From Gammaproteobacteria bacterium (GTDB lineage Bacteria; Pseudomonadota; Gammaproteobacteria; Arenicellales; Poriferihabitantaceae): a stretch of 51,680 nt of DNA. Below are positions 17,975 through 26,847 of the stretch, piece after piece; the first letter of the stretch is position 1, and each line of letters starts with the position of its first letter. The DNA is taken from contig JAPOUQ010000080.1 of NCBI GenBank assembly GCA_026708585.1, positions 1 to 51,680 of the forward strand. The letters run 5' to 3'. The notes under the pieces were generated by a model, which saw nothing but the letters and a program-made list of their open reading frames with translations, was not told where the DNA came from and did no database searches. A program made the translations under genes and the position numbers.

Positions 17975-19303
17975 TCAACCCGATTTATTGAACACTCGAC
18001 ATGCCTCTTCCAAACCACGAACTGTATCCTCAATATCCTGATCCGTATGTACAGCCGAAACAAACCGTCGGACTCCAGGTAGCACATACTGCCCCTGTCT
18101 CAGTAATTCTGTATCAAGACGACGCATGGCATCTTGATTCGAGGCCAAAATATCCGCAATACTGACCGGTTTCTGCTGCATAAATAGAATTTGCCAGAGT
18201 GATCCCGTATACTCGACAATCGCATCAATCTTGAATTTGTTCAGTATCTGCTGGCAGGCCATACATAGTTCCTGAGTAAAGGCATGCATGCGCTCATAGA
18301 TCCCCGGTTGATTTAATTCATCCAACATTGCAAGGGTTGCCGAGGCAGCGACCGGATTGCCATGCAGAGTTCCATTTATATAGGTATACCCTGAACGAGC
18401 CTTCGAGTTCGGGTCAGCTAGATCAAGAATATCAGCACGCCCAGCCACACAAGACATCGGACCCCCAGCCCCAACAACCTTCCCGAAGGTTGCGAGATCA
18501 GGTTTGATGTCATACCAACCCTGACCACCCGTATAACTCAATCGAAAACCCGTAACCACTTCATCGAGAATAAATACGATATCATTCTCCCGGCACAGTT
18601 TTTGGATGCCATGCAGGAATTCTGCCTTCGCAGGAATAATTCTTTGGACTGGCTCGGCAATGATTGCAGCAATTTCGTTTTTATTTTCCGAAATCACTCT
18701 GCCTAAAGTTTCAAGATCATTGAAAGGACAAACCAGCATCGTTGAGGTAGTAGCCGCCGGTTGACCGGAATAATCCGCCACACCTAGTGGATAATCACCA
18801 CTCTCACGTGGAAAGCAGCTTACAACTGCATAATCATGATTTCCATGATAGGCACCTTCAAATTTGAGAATTTTTTCTCTACCTGTGAAGGCACGAGCAA
18901 GTCGCATCGCATAGGCAGTCGCTTCCGAACCTGTCGTTGCATAAATCAGTTTCTCTGCACAAGGAATATCTTTGACTAATCTCTCAGCCAGCATAATAGA
19001 GATATCATTCAGTGAGCCGAACATATGCGCCCCACACTTCATTTGATCTGTCGATGCTTGAACAATGGCTGGATGACTGTGACCGAGAATCAGGGCACCT
19101 GCACCACCGACATAATCAATATATTCCCGTCCATCCACATCCCATATACGCGATCCCTGACCATGACTGTATATCAACCGGACATCGTGAGCCAATGCAT
19201 AACTTCCAAGCCCTGCACCCGGAAGAACTCTGTCGGCTATCTGAAATAACTCATCTGAAGGACGGCGTGAGTCGGTTGAGATGAATTGCATGAGTTTTTT
19301 CAT
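17975..19303 (-). CDS. class III (glutamate-1-semialdehyde-like) aminotransferase
   Basis: The 442-residue PLP enzyme resembles HemL-type aminotransferases. It has YIDYVGGAGALILGHSHPAI, ATTGSEATAYAMRLARAFTG, the PLP-contact FILDEVVTGFRL and the Schiff-base lysine in DLATFGKVVGAGGPMSCVAG. It is probably not the tetrapyrrole enzyme, since it sits in a catabolic operon: its start overlaps the Rieske oxygenase stop by four bases (ATGA), so the two are co-translated. Members of this family in such operons move the amino group of beta-, gamma- or omega-amino acids, or isomerise amino aldehydes. The exact substrate is not deducible. It is intact and cytosolic. Confidence 0.85.
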   Translation of the reverse strand: MKKLMQFISTDSRRPSDELFQIADRVLPGAGLGSYALAHDVRLIYSHGQGSRIWDVDGREYIDYVGGAGALILGHSHPAIVQASTDQMKCGAHMFGSLNDISIMLAERLVKDIPCAEKLIYATTGSEATAYAMRLARAFTGREKILKFEGAYHGNHDYAVVSCFPRESGDYPLGVADYSGQPAATTSTMLVCPFNDLETLGRVISENKNEIAAIIAEPVQRIIPAKAEFLHGIQKLCRENDIVFILDEVVTGFRLSYTGGQGWYDIKPDLATFGKVVGAGGPMSCVAGRADILDLADPNSKARSGYTYINGTLHGNPVAASATLAMLDELNQPGIYERMHAFTQELCMACQQILNKFKIDAIVEYTGSLWQILFMQQKPVSIADILASNQDAMRRLDTELLRQGQYVLPGVRRFVSAVHTDQDIEDTVRGLEEACRVFNKSG

Positions 19304-20424
19304 GGGTCTGTTGAAACATTTGAATTTGAGTTAGTTTGCAACTCACCTAAGGATTCTCTTAACCATTGATGAAGAACCGAGATCGATAATTCATTATCTA
19401 TTCCGCCAGCTGGGTCCACTATCAATGGACCCGGGCGGTATCCGATAGAATGAAGACCGCGTTGAACATTACGCACCAGTTTTAGATCTTCTGAAAATGT
19501 GGTCTCATAGTCTCGATCGATAACCTTCTGCAAAGTTTCAGTAATTTCACCATCTTCCGAATACCAACCTCGATAAACACACACATCATCAACCGACAAT
19601 GGTCGCCAGTAGTACGTGTTCACCATACCACCCGGGTAAATCTGAATTGAGCTTGTCGGCCACAAATAATAACTGGCATAGTCGGAACCTTGCATCTCAT
19701 ACCATGCTTCGCTACTTTGAGTAGGCCTCGAAGTGTGTGCAAGCACTCTGCCACGACCAAATGGCGCAATTCTGTAACTGCTTGGATCAATAATTCCCTT
19801 GGAAAACTCGGCATGGGCTAGTTTGCAGTGATAACACTCATTGTAATTCTCAACTGCAGTCATCCAGTTACAACCCTCATTGATGTGATGTTCAAAGGCA
19901 AATTTGCGTGACTCAATATCGGGACAAAGATCCAATATTGCCGCCCGAACACCCGGATAGCATTCGTCCAAATCTGGGGCCTGTTCATCTAGGTTGATGA
20001 ATATGAAGCCCAAAAAATTCTCGACTCGTATTTTGGGGATGCAAATGCTGGATACATCAAAATTAGAAACCGAACCGGAATTCGGAGCAGCGATCAACTG
20101 ACCTCCGAGATCATATGTCCAGGCATGGTAAGGACAACTGATGCGTTGTTTATTGCCCTGCCCTTCAAGAAGTCGATGACCTCGATGCTGGCAAACATTA
20201 TAGAAGGCTTGCAACTGCATTTTCGCATCTCGCACAACCAAGATATCCTGATCCAGTAAACTCAACGTCAAATAATCACCTTTGTTCCGAATTCGACTCT
20301 CATGACATGCAAACTGCCACGTTCGAAAGAACACTTTATACTTAATCTGTTGATGGATCTGATCATCCGTGAAATATTTAGCGGAAAGTCCTAGAATCGG
20401 TTCACTAGTTGTTTTTATAGACAT
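19300..20424 (-). CDS. Rieske 2Fe-2S oxygenase, alpha subunit (GbcA/quaternary-amine type)
   Basis: The protein has 374 residues. The Rieske site is in NVCQHRGHRLLEG and ISCPYHAWTYDLGGQLIAAP, and the mononuclear iron site is in NWMTAVENYNECYHCKLAH. The overall pattern resembles glycine-betaine, choline or carnitine monooxygenase-like proteins more than aromatic dioxygenases, so oxidative N-demethylation or C-N cleavage of a quaternary amine is plausible but inferred. It overlaps the downstream aminotransferase gene by four bases. Upstream lies an inverted TGTATCA/TGATACA pair (20483-20509) also found next to the RpiR regulator gene. No reductase gene is in the operon. Confidence 0.86.
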   Translation of the reverse strand: MSIKTTSEPILGLSAKYFTDDQIHQQIKYKVFFRTWQFACHESRIRNKGDYLTLSLLDQDILVVRDAKMQLQAFYNVCQHRGHRLLEGQGNKQRISCPYHAWTYDLGGQLIAAPNSGSVSNFDVSSICIPKIRVENFLGFIFINLDEQAPDLDECYPGVRAAILDLCPDIESRKFAFEHHINEGCNWMTAVENYNECYHCKLAHAEFSKGIIDPSSYRIAPFGRGRVLAHTSRPTQSSEAWYEMQGSDYASYYLWPTSSIQIYPGGMVNTYYWRPLSVDDVCVYRGWYSEDGEITETLQKVIDRDYETTFSEDLKLVRNVQRGLHSIGYRPGPLIVDPAGGIDNELSISVLHQWLRESLGELQTNSNSNVSTDP

Positions 20425-20482
20425 GCCAACTCACCACCACAAACAAACTGAAAATAACTGGATGGACTAAATATAGTACATT

Positions 20483-20509
20483 TGTATCATAATAATCAAT
20501 ATTGATACA
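20483..20509. promoter_or_regulatory. candidate RpiR operator upstream of the Rieske-aminotransferase operon
   Basis: TGTATCA (20483-20489) and its reverse complement TGATACA (20503-20509) are separated by 13 bases, 59 bases upstream of the Rieske start. A related GTATCG follows at 20521-20526. The same arms occur as a tight palindrome at 24269-24284 beside the RpiR gene. Confidence 0.5.
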
Positions 20510-20638
20510 GATGATTTTTTGTATCGATGCGAATTTTGTTTCTCTTGATTCTGTACTTTCAACCGTGCATGATTACAAGAATTTTTAAACTAGGCGATAT
20601 TGGCCCAACGCATTGCAAACTAACTCTACCCTGCATCA

Positions 20639-21766
20639 ATGAATATAGAACTCTCAGACACCCAGAAGAAAATCATAGCCGCAGGAGTCACCGTACTTGG
20701 ATTTGGTTTGGTTATCGCTGGTATAGTTGTGTTTTTCTATTTTTTGTCTAGATTCTTTCAGGCCTTCGAATCGGTTTTTTTACCGTTGGCAGTAGCTGCC
20801 GTCATCGCTATGGTACTTGAGCCCTGGTATAAATTACTCCAAGCAAGAATGCCCACAATACTAGCTGTTCTGGGCGTATTTCTATCGTTGCTTATACCGG
20901 TCATCGCAATTGCGGGGATTTTTGGTACGCTCATCATCAACCAGGCAGTTGGAATTCTGGAACAGGTGCCTGGCATGTTGGATGCTCTGATCAATTGGTT
21001 TCGAGAACAACTGCCCAAGCTCGATAGGCTAATCGGATTTGAACAAATCAAACAGCAAATCTCTTCAATGAAGGATGACTTGGCAGCACCATTATTAGCC
21101 TTTGGTAATCAACTGGTTTCTGGGCTTGTCTCTGCTGGCTCAAATATCGCATCAACGATAGTCTCTCTTCTGGGCTGGGTAGTTATTCCGGTCTATCTGG
21201 CTTTCTTGCTGGTTATGGATAAAGTTCGTCCTAGCTCGCTTGAACCACGACATATGCCATTTCTCAAATCGTCAACCGCTGCTGATGCGATTACTCTGAT
21301 CCAAGAGTTCTTCAGTCTGATTGTGGTGTTCTTCAGAGGACAGATTTTGATTGCTTTACTTCAAGGAGTGTTGCTGGCAATCGGATTTTCCGTGATCGGG
21401 CTGAAATACGGGGTTACCCTCGGTTTGATGCTTGGCATGTTAAACATCATACCGTTTCTTGGCACAGTCTTAGGTTTGGCAATCTGTCTACCGACAGCTT
21501 GGTTCCAGATTGATGGAAGTTTGGTATTGCTTTGTTTGACTCTCGTTGTCTTTGTTATTGTGCAACTGATAGAGAGTTATATTCTGACTCCCCGCATTAT
21601 GGGCAAAGCAACTGGACTCAATCCTCTGATGATTATCGTTGGTGTGTTTTTTTGGGGTACCGCTTTTAACAGCATTCTGGGCGTGATTCTCGCAATTCCC
21701 CTGACCGCTTTCATCGTTGTTTTATGGCGGCTTGCCCGAGAAAAATACATCCGGGCTTTGTTATAA
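20639..21766 (+). CDS. AI-2E family transporter (PerM/YdiK-like permease)
   Basis: The 375-residue inner-membrane protein has the AI-2E exporter pattern: two or three N-terminal helices (VFLPLAVAAVIAMVLEPWYK is typical), a central periplasmic or amphipathic stretch around residues 100-150, then a second helix cluster. The C-terminal half contains the family's LGLMLGMLNIIPFLGTVLGL and SYILTPRIMGKATGLNPLMI. The family exports autoinducer-2 in some bacteria and carries Na+/H+ in others, so the substrate here is open. The start ATG 20639 has no strong ribosome binding site. It is divergent from the Rieske operon, so the intervening 214 bases hold two promoters. Confidence 0.88.
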   Translation: MNIELSDTQKKIIAAGVTVLGFGLVIAGIVVFFYFLSRFFQAFESVFLPLAVAAVIAMVLEPWYKLLQARMPTILAVLGVFLSLLIPVIAIAGIFGTLIINQAVGILEQVPGMLDALINWFREQLPKLDRLIGFEQIKQQISSMKDDLAAPLLAFGNQLVSGLVSAGSNIASTIVSLLGWVVIPVYLAFLLVMDKVRPSSLEPRHMPFLKSSTAADAITLIQEFFSLIVVFFRGQILIALLQGVLLAIGFSVIGLKYGVTLGLMLGMLNIIPFLGTVLGLAICLPTAWFQIDGSLVLLCLTLVVFVIVQLIESYILTPRIMGKATGLNPLMIIVGVFFWGTAFNSILGVILAIPLTAFIVVLWRLAREKYIRALL

Positions 21767-21899
21767 ACGGATCACCTCCTTTTCTGGGTAGTCTTATACG
21801 GTCCAGCATGTATAAGCAAATACGGTCGGCATTCAAACAGGGCCAAACCTAGTTCCTTGATGAATTGAAGAGCCATTACTCTTTTTGTATGAGCGAGCC

Positions 21900-22646
21900 A
21901 TGATATTCTCTCCTGCACTCATCGCTGTAATTTTCGTGTCTGGAGCCTTGATTCGGTGTGCTGGAGTTGGTGGTGTACTCCTGGTACCTGCACTTCATTT
22001 GCTTGGTGTATTGCCGCTCCATCAAGCGATTCCTGTTGCAATGATGAGCTTTGTTATCACCGGTCTAATCGGAACTTTGGATCACTCCCGAAATGGCAAC
22101 TTGCCCTGGCGTCTTGCAATACCCTTGTGTGTTGGGTCTATGCCGGGTGCTTTTTTCGGTGCCTGGTTTCTCAATCAAATCTCAGCGAATATTCTCTCGC
22201 TATTTTTTGGACTGTTTGTCCTAAGTGCCGGGATATATGCACTCACGAATCAATCCCAAAAAACCAAGCAGGCCATCTGGGCATCTACCATTTCTAATCA
22301 ACTCTTATTCGGTCTGGTTTGTGGTTTTGGTTCTGCTTTGACAGGAACCGGTGGTCCTATGCTATTGGTACCAATATTGCTATTCGCAGGATTACCGGTG
22401 TTGTCTGTGATTAGCCTAGCTCAGGTGATACAAATTCCGATCGCCTCAATGGCCACAATCGGAAACTTACTACACGGTGAAATTGATTTCAAATTAGGAG
22501 TGATTCTCGCCCTTCTACTCGGCATTGGTGCGTTCATTGGAGGTAGGGTGGCGCATCGAATACCCGTTTCAATCATTAAAAAAACTGTTGCGGTAATCCT
22601 GATTTTCACCGGATTATTCCTTATCTATCAAACGAATATTGATTAG
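21900..22646 (+). CDS. TauE/SafE (TSUP) family permease
   Basis: The protein (248 aa) has eight hydrophobic segments in two similar halves, as in sulfite-exporter-type TSUP permeases. The two conserved glycine-rich openings are visible: ALIRCAGVGGVLLVPALHLL in the first half and LVCGFGSALTGTGGPMLLVP in the second. Each is followed by a proline-containing helix. Members move sulfite, sulfoacetate or other organosulfur anions across the inner membrane; the substrate is unknown here. I start at ATG 21900 (GAGCGA just upstream); an in-frame TTG at 21885 would add five residues. It follows the AI-2E gene by about 130 bases and may be transcribed with it or on its own. Confidence 0.85.
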   Translation: MIFSPALIAVIFVSGALIRCAGVGGVLLVPALHLLGVLPLHQAIPVAMMSFVITGLIGTLDHSRNGNLPWRLAIPLCVGSMPGAFFGAWFLNQISANILSLFFGLFVLSAGIYALTNQSQKTKQAIWASTISNQLLFGLVCGFGSALTGTGGPMLLVPILLFAGLPVLSVISLAQVIQIPIASMATIGNLLHGEIDFKLGVILALLLGIGAFIGGRVAHRIPVSIIKKTVAVILIFTGLFLIYQTNID

Positions 22647-22708
22647 CTAAATTTATTCATATATATTTTATTATAATTTTAATAAATAAATTATATGAAT
22701 ATTTATGT

Positions 22709-22747
22709 TGCAATGCACAATATTAAGCATTATGATGCATTGCACAA
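22709..22747. promoter_or_regulatory. TGCA-rich repeat upstream of phasin gene, candidate PhaR-type operator
   Basis: TGCAATGCACAA (22709-22720) and TGCATTGCACAA (22736-22747) form a near-perfect direct repeat 27 bases apart. Their first nine bases are also mutually inverted (TGCAATGCA versus TGCATTGCA). The pair lies 30 bases before the phasin start. Phasin genes are commonly repressed by PhaR at TGC-rich sites; the link here is by analogy. Confidence 0.45.
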
Positions 22748-22776
22748 ATCAACCAAAATATGAAATAGGTATCAAA

Positions 22777-23112
22777 ATGAAAACAACTGAAATAAACAAC
22801 TTCCTGGCTCCAGCTATTGCATTCAATCAGCTGGTCCTAAAAAATGTTGAAACTGTAATTGGAATCCAGGTCGAGAGTTTCAAAGCTTACTCTGATCTTG
22901 GATTCAGAAATCTAAACGCCGGCTTGGAGATCAAAACCATTGATGAGCTCAATGCTTATGTGGAAGATCTCAAAATCGTTGCGAAGAAAGTCAATGATCA
23001 GGTCACTCGAGATTTGGAAACTTTAGGCAAAATCAATGCCCAATTCATTGAAGAGGCCCGAAAGTTGCCAACTCCGAAAAAAGTAACTCCAGCTGCGAAG
23101 AAAGCAGCCTGA
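22777..23112 (+). CDS. phasin family protein (PHA granule-associated)
   Basis: The 111-residue protein matches the short proteobacterial phasin family (PF09361 type). It has an amphipathic helical body (FLAPAIAFNQLVLKNVETVI, SFKAYSDLGFRNLNAG), no cysteine, and a Lys/Ala/Pro-rich tail ending PKKVTPAAKKAA. Phasins coat polyhydroxyalkanoate granules in the cytoplasm and limit their size. I start at ATG 22777, which fits homologues; an earlier in-frame start at 22705 would put the operator-like repeats inside the gene. The gene is monocistronic, with a clear terminator right after it. No PHA synthase gene is in this window. Confidence 0.86.
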   Translation: MKTTEINNFLAPAIAFNQLVLKNVETVIGIQVESFKAYSDLGFRNLNAGLEIKTIDELNAYVEDLKIVAKKVNDQVTRDLETLGKINAQFIEEARKLPTPKKVTPAAKKAA

Positions 23113-23149
23113 TCTGAATTTTTCATTATTAACCTCCTCTTGTTGGTGT

Positions 23150-23183
23150 CCCATCGTCCGGTATCGGGCGGTGGGCTTTTTTT
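23150..23183 (+). terminator. intrinsic terminator of the phasin gene
   Basis: An 11-bp stem (CCCATCGTCCG at 23150-23160 with CGGGCGGTGGG at 23165-23175, two G-U pairs) and a GTAT loop are followed by a seven-T run at 23177-23183. This is the clearest terminator in the window. Confidence 0.85.
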
Positions 23184-23266
23184 CTATTCGTATCTGATAA
23201 CCTTCAACCCACCACTAGATCCTGAGCAGAATCTTTCGGAGCGTGGTTTGACTGTTCTGTCTTTGC

Positions 23267-24202
23267 CTACTCTTCATAGATCCCACATTCCCAACGCAAG
23301 GAATTGAATTCTTCAATATGCCTGAAGGCTGCATCCCCTCCCTTCGTAACTAGAACCGCACACAACATTTCCAGAAGCCCCGTTACTGAAGAATTGCTAT
23401 GAAAAAATTGTGGAGTGTGAGTGGGTGCGGACAAACCCAGATCAGCTTCTCGATAAATCGTTGCAGCTGGACTGTCGGATAAACCAATAACTCTGACTCC
23501 TTGACCTTTTGCAAAACGCATCGTATCCAGAACATCCGTTCGATACGGCTGAAACGTCATGCAAAACAATAAATCATCCTCCCCAGCATGCAATAGGTCA
23601 TCCATTGGCAAACTGCCATGCCTGGGAATCAGTATGAAATGCTCACCGATCATACGAGCCACATACCAGAAATTATAGGCGAGTGGATATCCGGCTCCTA
23701 CACCAAGAACAAAAACCCGTTCACTCTCCCACATCCAATCGGTAGCTTGCTCAAGATGTCGCACCTGGAGGGATTGCACAGCCTGTACATGATTATTCAG
23801 AATTGATTCAGAAATCCCGGCTACGATACTTGATGTCCCACCCTGCTTCTCAAGCATTTGCAAATGTTTTATTCGGTCTGCACTACTTCCAAATCCACTT
23901 CTAACAAAATCTCGAAATCGCTCCCGCATCTCCTCATGACCACTGAAACCTAATTTTCGCGCAAGCCGCACAAAACAATTCGGATGAACCCCCGCTTCAG
24001 CAGCTAAATTCCGCATGGTACTGATACCCACTTCATGCGGATGATCAATGATGTATCGGGCTGCTATCTGCAACTTGCCTGGCAATTCATCAATAACCTC
24101 TAGCAATCGCTTGACGACCGTTTCTTGGTTTGTTGGTTTTGATTTGTTGTTAGACATTTGATACTGGATTATCTTGTGCGGATCCATATTGCTCATAGTC
24201 AT
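23267..24202 (-). CDS. MurR/RpiR family transcriptional regulator
   Basis: The 311-residue protein has the RpiR order. The N-terminal HTH_6 domain has ARYIIDHPHEVGISTMRNLA and HPNCFVRLARKLGFSGHEEM. The C-terminal SIS domain begins at about residue 150 (ERVFVLGVGAGYPLAYNFWY) and has LLFCMTFQPYRTDVLDTMRF and VRVIGLSDSPAATIYREADL. SIS domains of this family bind phosphosugars or other small ligands and switch DNA binding. It is divergent from the flavoprotein gene, with the palindrome TGATAC-GATT-GTATCA between them, so I infer it controls that gene, itself and the Rieske operon. The start may be 24202 or an internal Met (24187 or 24157). Confidence 0.88.
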   Translation of the reverse strand: MTMSNMDPHKIIQYQMSNNKSKPTNQETVVKRLLEVIDELPGKLQIAARYIIDHPHEVGISTMRNLAAEAGVHPNCFVRLARKLGFSGHEEMRERFRDFVRSGFGSSADRIKHLQMLEKQGGTSSIVAGISESILNNHVQAVQSLQVRHLEQATDWMWESERVFVLGVGAGYPLAYNFWYVARMIGEHFILIPRHGSLPMDDLLHAGEDDLLFCMTFQPYRTDVLDTMRFAKGQGVRVIGLSDSPAATIYREADLGLSAPTHTPQFFHSNSSVTGLLEMLCAVLVTKGGDAAFRHIEEFNSLRWECGIYEE

Positions 24203-24268
24203 TCATTAAACATTCTCTCGTTTCAATTACAATACGAAATGTGACAATTGAACAATCATTTTATATTT

Positions 24269-24284
24269 TGATACGATTGTATCA
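24269..24284. promoter_or_regulatory. palindromic operator between RpiR and flavoprotein genes
   Basis: TGATAC, four bases GATT, GTATCA: a perfect 6-bp inverted repeat, 35 bases before the flavoprotein start and 67 bases before the regulator start. Identical arms recur at 20483-20509. Confidence 0.6.
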
Positions 24285-24319
24285 TTTGCAGGATTATCTT
24301 TTCACTCCAAATTTCTCCT

Positions 24320-26761
24320 ATGACGAATCAGACTCAAGCACGAACTGTAATTATTGGCGGTGGAATTATGGGTTGCTCACTTGCCTATCACCTATGTAAG
24401 GAAGGTGAGACCGATATACTATTGCTAGAAAAGGGCGAACTAACCAGTGGATCAACCTGGCACGCAGCAGGACAAATTACTCACTCTGTCAGTCATTATG
24501 CTCTTGCAAAAATGGCCGCATACGGAACCCAGCTTTATCCACAACTTGAGAGCGAAACTGGACACTCCTGCAGTTGGCATGGTTGTGGTAGTTTGCGTCT
24601 CGCCTACCAGAACGCTGAAGTAGACTGGCTTCGTTATACGGCTTCTATCGGTCGTGGTATCGGACACGATATGGAAATTATTGACCCGGACAGAATTCAT
24701 GAACTGCACCCATTTTACAATCTTGACGGGGTCAAAACTGCCCTACACACACCAAACGATGGCCATGTAGATCCAGCGGGAGTAACATTTGCCATGGCCC
24801 GCGGGGCGCGCATGATGGGCTGTACGATTCTACGCAACAGACGTGTTGTCGGAATGAAAATTCTGAAGAACGGGGAATTCTCTATTCAAACTGGAGAAGG
24901 TGAAATTCTCGCTGAGCGAATCGTCAATGCAGCCGGTACCTATGCACGACAAATTGGCGCCTGGGTGGGTCTCGATCTTCCGATTGCAAACCTTCTTCAC
25001 CATTATCTGGTGACAGAGCCAGTGCCGGAGTTTGCGAACCTTGAAAGCGAACTACCCGTGGTTCGTGATGATCAAAAGGTGTCGGGTTACATCCGGATGG
25101 AACAAAAATCAGGATTAATCGGCATCTATGAGAAGGCGAATGCGACTACTGTGTGGGATCAGGGAACTCCTTGGGAATCTCAAAATGAACTGTTTGAACC
25201 GGATTTAGAGAGAATTATGCCTTGGCTTGAAAATGCAATGGAAAGAATGCCTGTTTTCGCCAAACTGGGTATCCGTCGTGTTGTGCATGGTGCTATCACC
25301 CATCCTCCTGATGGCAATATGCTTCTCGGACCCTGCAAAATCCCAAACTACTGGTTATGCTGTGGTTCTCAGGTGGGTATTGCCTGGGGACCGGGTGCAG
25401 GTAAATATCTGGCTCAATGGATGACTTATGGTGCAGCTGATATTGCAATGAACAGTTTCGACCCCATGCGCTTTGGCGCCAGAATTGATGATACCTACCG
25501 CATCGAAAAAGCGAAGGAAGACTATCTATTGAGACATGAAATTCCGTTCCCCAACCTTGATCGACCGAACTGTCGACCATCACACTCACGAATCACTCCA
25601 CTGTATGATGTTCTCAAACAACAAGGCGCAGTCTATCAGGATATCGGTGGATGGGAACGACCTTACTGGTATGCGACAGACAATATACCGCAACAACATA
25701 TTGAGAGTTTTATCAGAACTCATCTGCACCGTGTTGTTGAGGAGGAAGTTAAGCGTTTACGCACCCATGCCGGAATTGCTGACTTAAGTGCTTTCTCAAA
25801 ACTCGAACTATCCGGTAAACATGCTAACGAATTTCTGAATCGAATCTCATCCAACAAAATTCCAGTAAACCAAGGAAGTATCACCTTGACTTATCTGATC
25901 GCGAAAAATGGCAGAATTGAGGGTGAGACCACGCTCGTCAAGCTTGCAGATCAGCATTATTATTTGGTTTATGCAGCGGCGAGAGAGGCTTATCTGTTTC
26001 ACTGGTTATGTTCACAAAGACGAAAAGATGAAGAAATTGTCCTCACCAATGTATCAAACAAGTTTGGTGTCATTCTGCTTGCTGGGCCCGCAGCGCGCAG
26101 GATTCTCTCACAATGCACTGATACGAGGCTGGATAACACCAATTTTCGATGGTTATCTGCCAAATCCATAAAAATTAGCAACGTTGAGAATATTCGGGCA
26201 ATGCGAGTCACTTATACAGGAGAGTTAGGTTGGGAGCTACATATACCCGTGGATCAAATGCTCAATGTTTATACTACTCTGATGAATACATCGCTCAGCC
26301 AAGACATCGTTCATATTGGCTCTGCTTCATTAAATGCGATGCGTATGGAGAAAGCCTATCGATCCGGTCACGAGATTACGTCCGAAGTAACGGTAGCTGA
26401 AGCCGATGTTATGCGCTTCTCTCGCACCGAAGGCTTTCAAGGTGCGAATTTTACAATCGCTGAGCCGGTCCGCTGGAAATTGGTCTATATGAAATTGGAA
26501 GAGCCACGAAATACCAAACAAATTGCCGACCCCTTGGGTGGTGAAACGATTCTGTACAAGAATCAACCAATCGGACACATTTCATCTGGAGGATATGGCT
26601 ATGAAGTTGAACAGTATCTGGCATTCGGTTATGTTCGTCCTGAATTTGCACAACCGGGTACCGAGTTTGAAGTGCTTGTTCTAAATTCCTCACGAAAAGC
26701 CTCTGTCATCACTTATCCACAATATGATTCAAGCAATCTAAGACCGCTCTCGAACGATTGA
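24320..26761 (+). CDS. four-domain FAD oxidoreductase, dimethylglycine/sarcosine dehydrogenase family
   Basis: The 813-residue protein begins with an FAD-binding Rossmann motif (VIIGGGIMGCSLAYHL, residues 10-25) and the covalent-flavin motif LTSGSTWHAAGQ with His48. A DAO-type domain extends to about residue 390, with FGARIDDTYRIEKAKEDYLL at the FAO_M linker. The C-terminal half is the aminomethyltransferase (GcvT)-like domain that binds tetrahydrofolate in this family (GIADLSAFSKLELSGKHANE, RVTYTGELGWELHIPV, LNAMRMEKAYRSGHE). Such enzymes demethylate N-methyl amino acids to give methylene-THF. This suggests it works on a product of the co-regulated Rieske oxygenase. Full length, no anomalies. 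The exact N-methyl substrate is not determinable. Confidence 0.88.
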   Translation: MTNQTQARTVIIGGGIMGCSLAYHLCKEGETDILLLEKGELTSGSTWHAAGQITHSVSHYALAKMAAYGTQLYPQLESETGHSCSWHGCGSLRLAYQNAEVDWLRYTASIGRGIGHDMEIIDPDRIHELHPFYNLDGVKTALHTPNDGHVDPAGVTFAMARGARMMGCTILRNRRVVGMKILKNGEFSIQTGEGEILAERIVNAAGTYARQIGAWVGLDLPIANLLHHYLVTEPVPEFANLESELPVVRDDQKVSGYIRMEQKSGLIGIYEKANATTVWDQGTPWESQNELFEPDLERIMPWLENAMERMPVFAKLGIRRVVHGAITHPPDGNMLLGPCKIPNYWLCCGSQVGIAWGPGAGKYLAQWMTYGAADIAMNSFDPMRFGARIDDTYRIEKAKEDYLLRHEIPFPNLDRPNCRPSHSRITPLYDVLKQQGAVYQDIGGWERPYWYATDNIPQQHIESFIRTHLHRVVEEEVKRLRTHAGIADLSAFSKLELSGKHANEFLNRISSNKIPVNQGSITLTYLIAKNGRIEGETTLVKLADQHYYLVYAAAREAYLFHWLCSQRRKDEEIVLTNVSNKFGVILLAGPAARRILSQCTDTRLDNTNFRWLSAKSIKISNVENIRAMRVTYTGELGWELHIPVDQMLNVYTTLMNTSLSQDIVHIGSASLNAMRMEKAYRSGHEITSEVTVAEADVMRFSRTEGFQGANFTIAEPVRWKLVYMKLEEPRNTKQIADPLGGETILYKNQPIGHISSGGYGYEVEQYLAFGYVRPEFAQPGTEFEVLVLNSSRKASVITYPQYDSSNLRPLSND

Positions 26762-26847
26762 ATCTGATCAATTCAGATTCATAATGAGCCATTGTCTGGC
26801 ATAATTTGCTTCTTTTTTACAATTTCACAATATAGGGTACACAAACT

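Noticed and set aside
17975-19303. HemL (tetrapyrrole synthesis) assignment of the aminotransferase
   Set aside because: It is co-translated with a Rieske oxygenase under a probable RpiR operator, which fits a catabolic paralogue better than the housekeeping enzyme.
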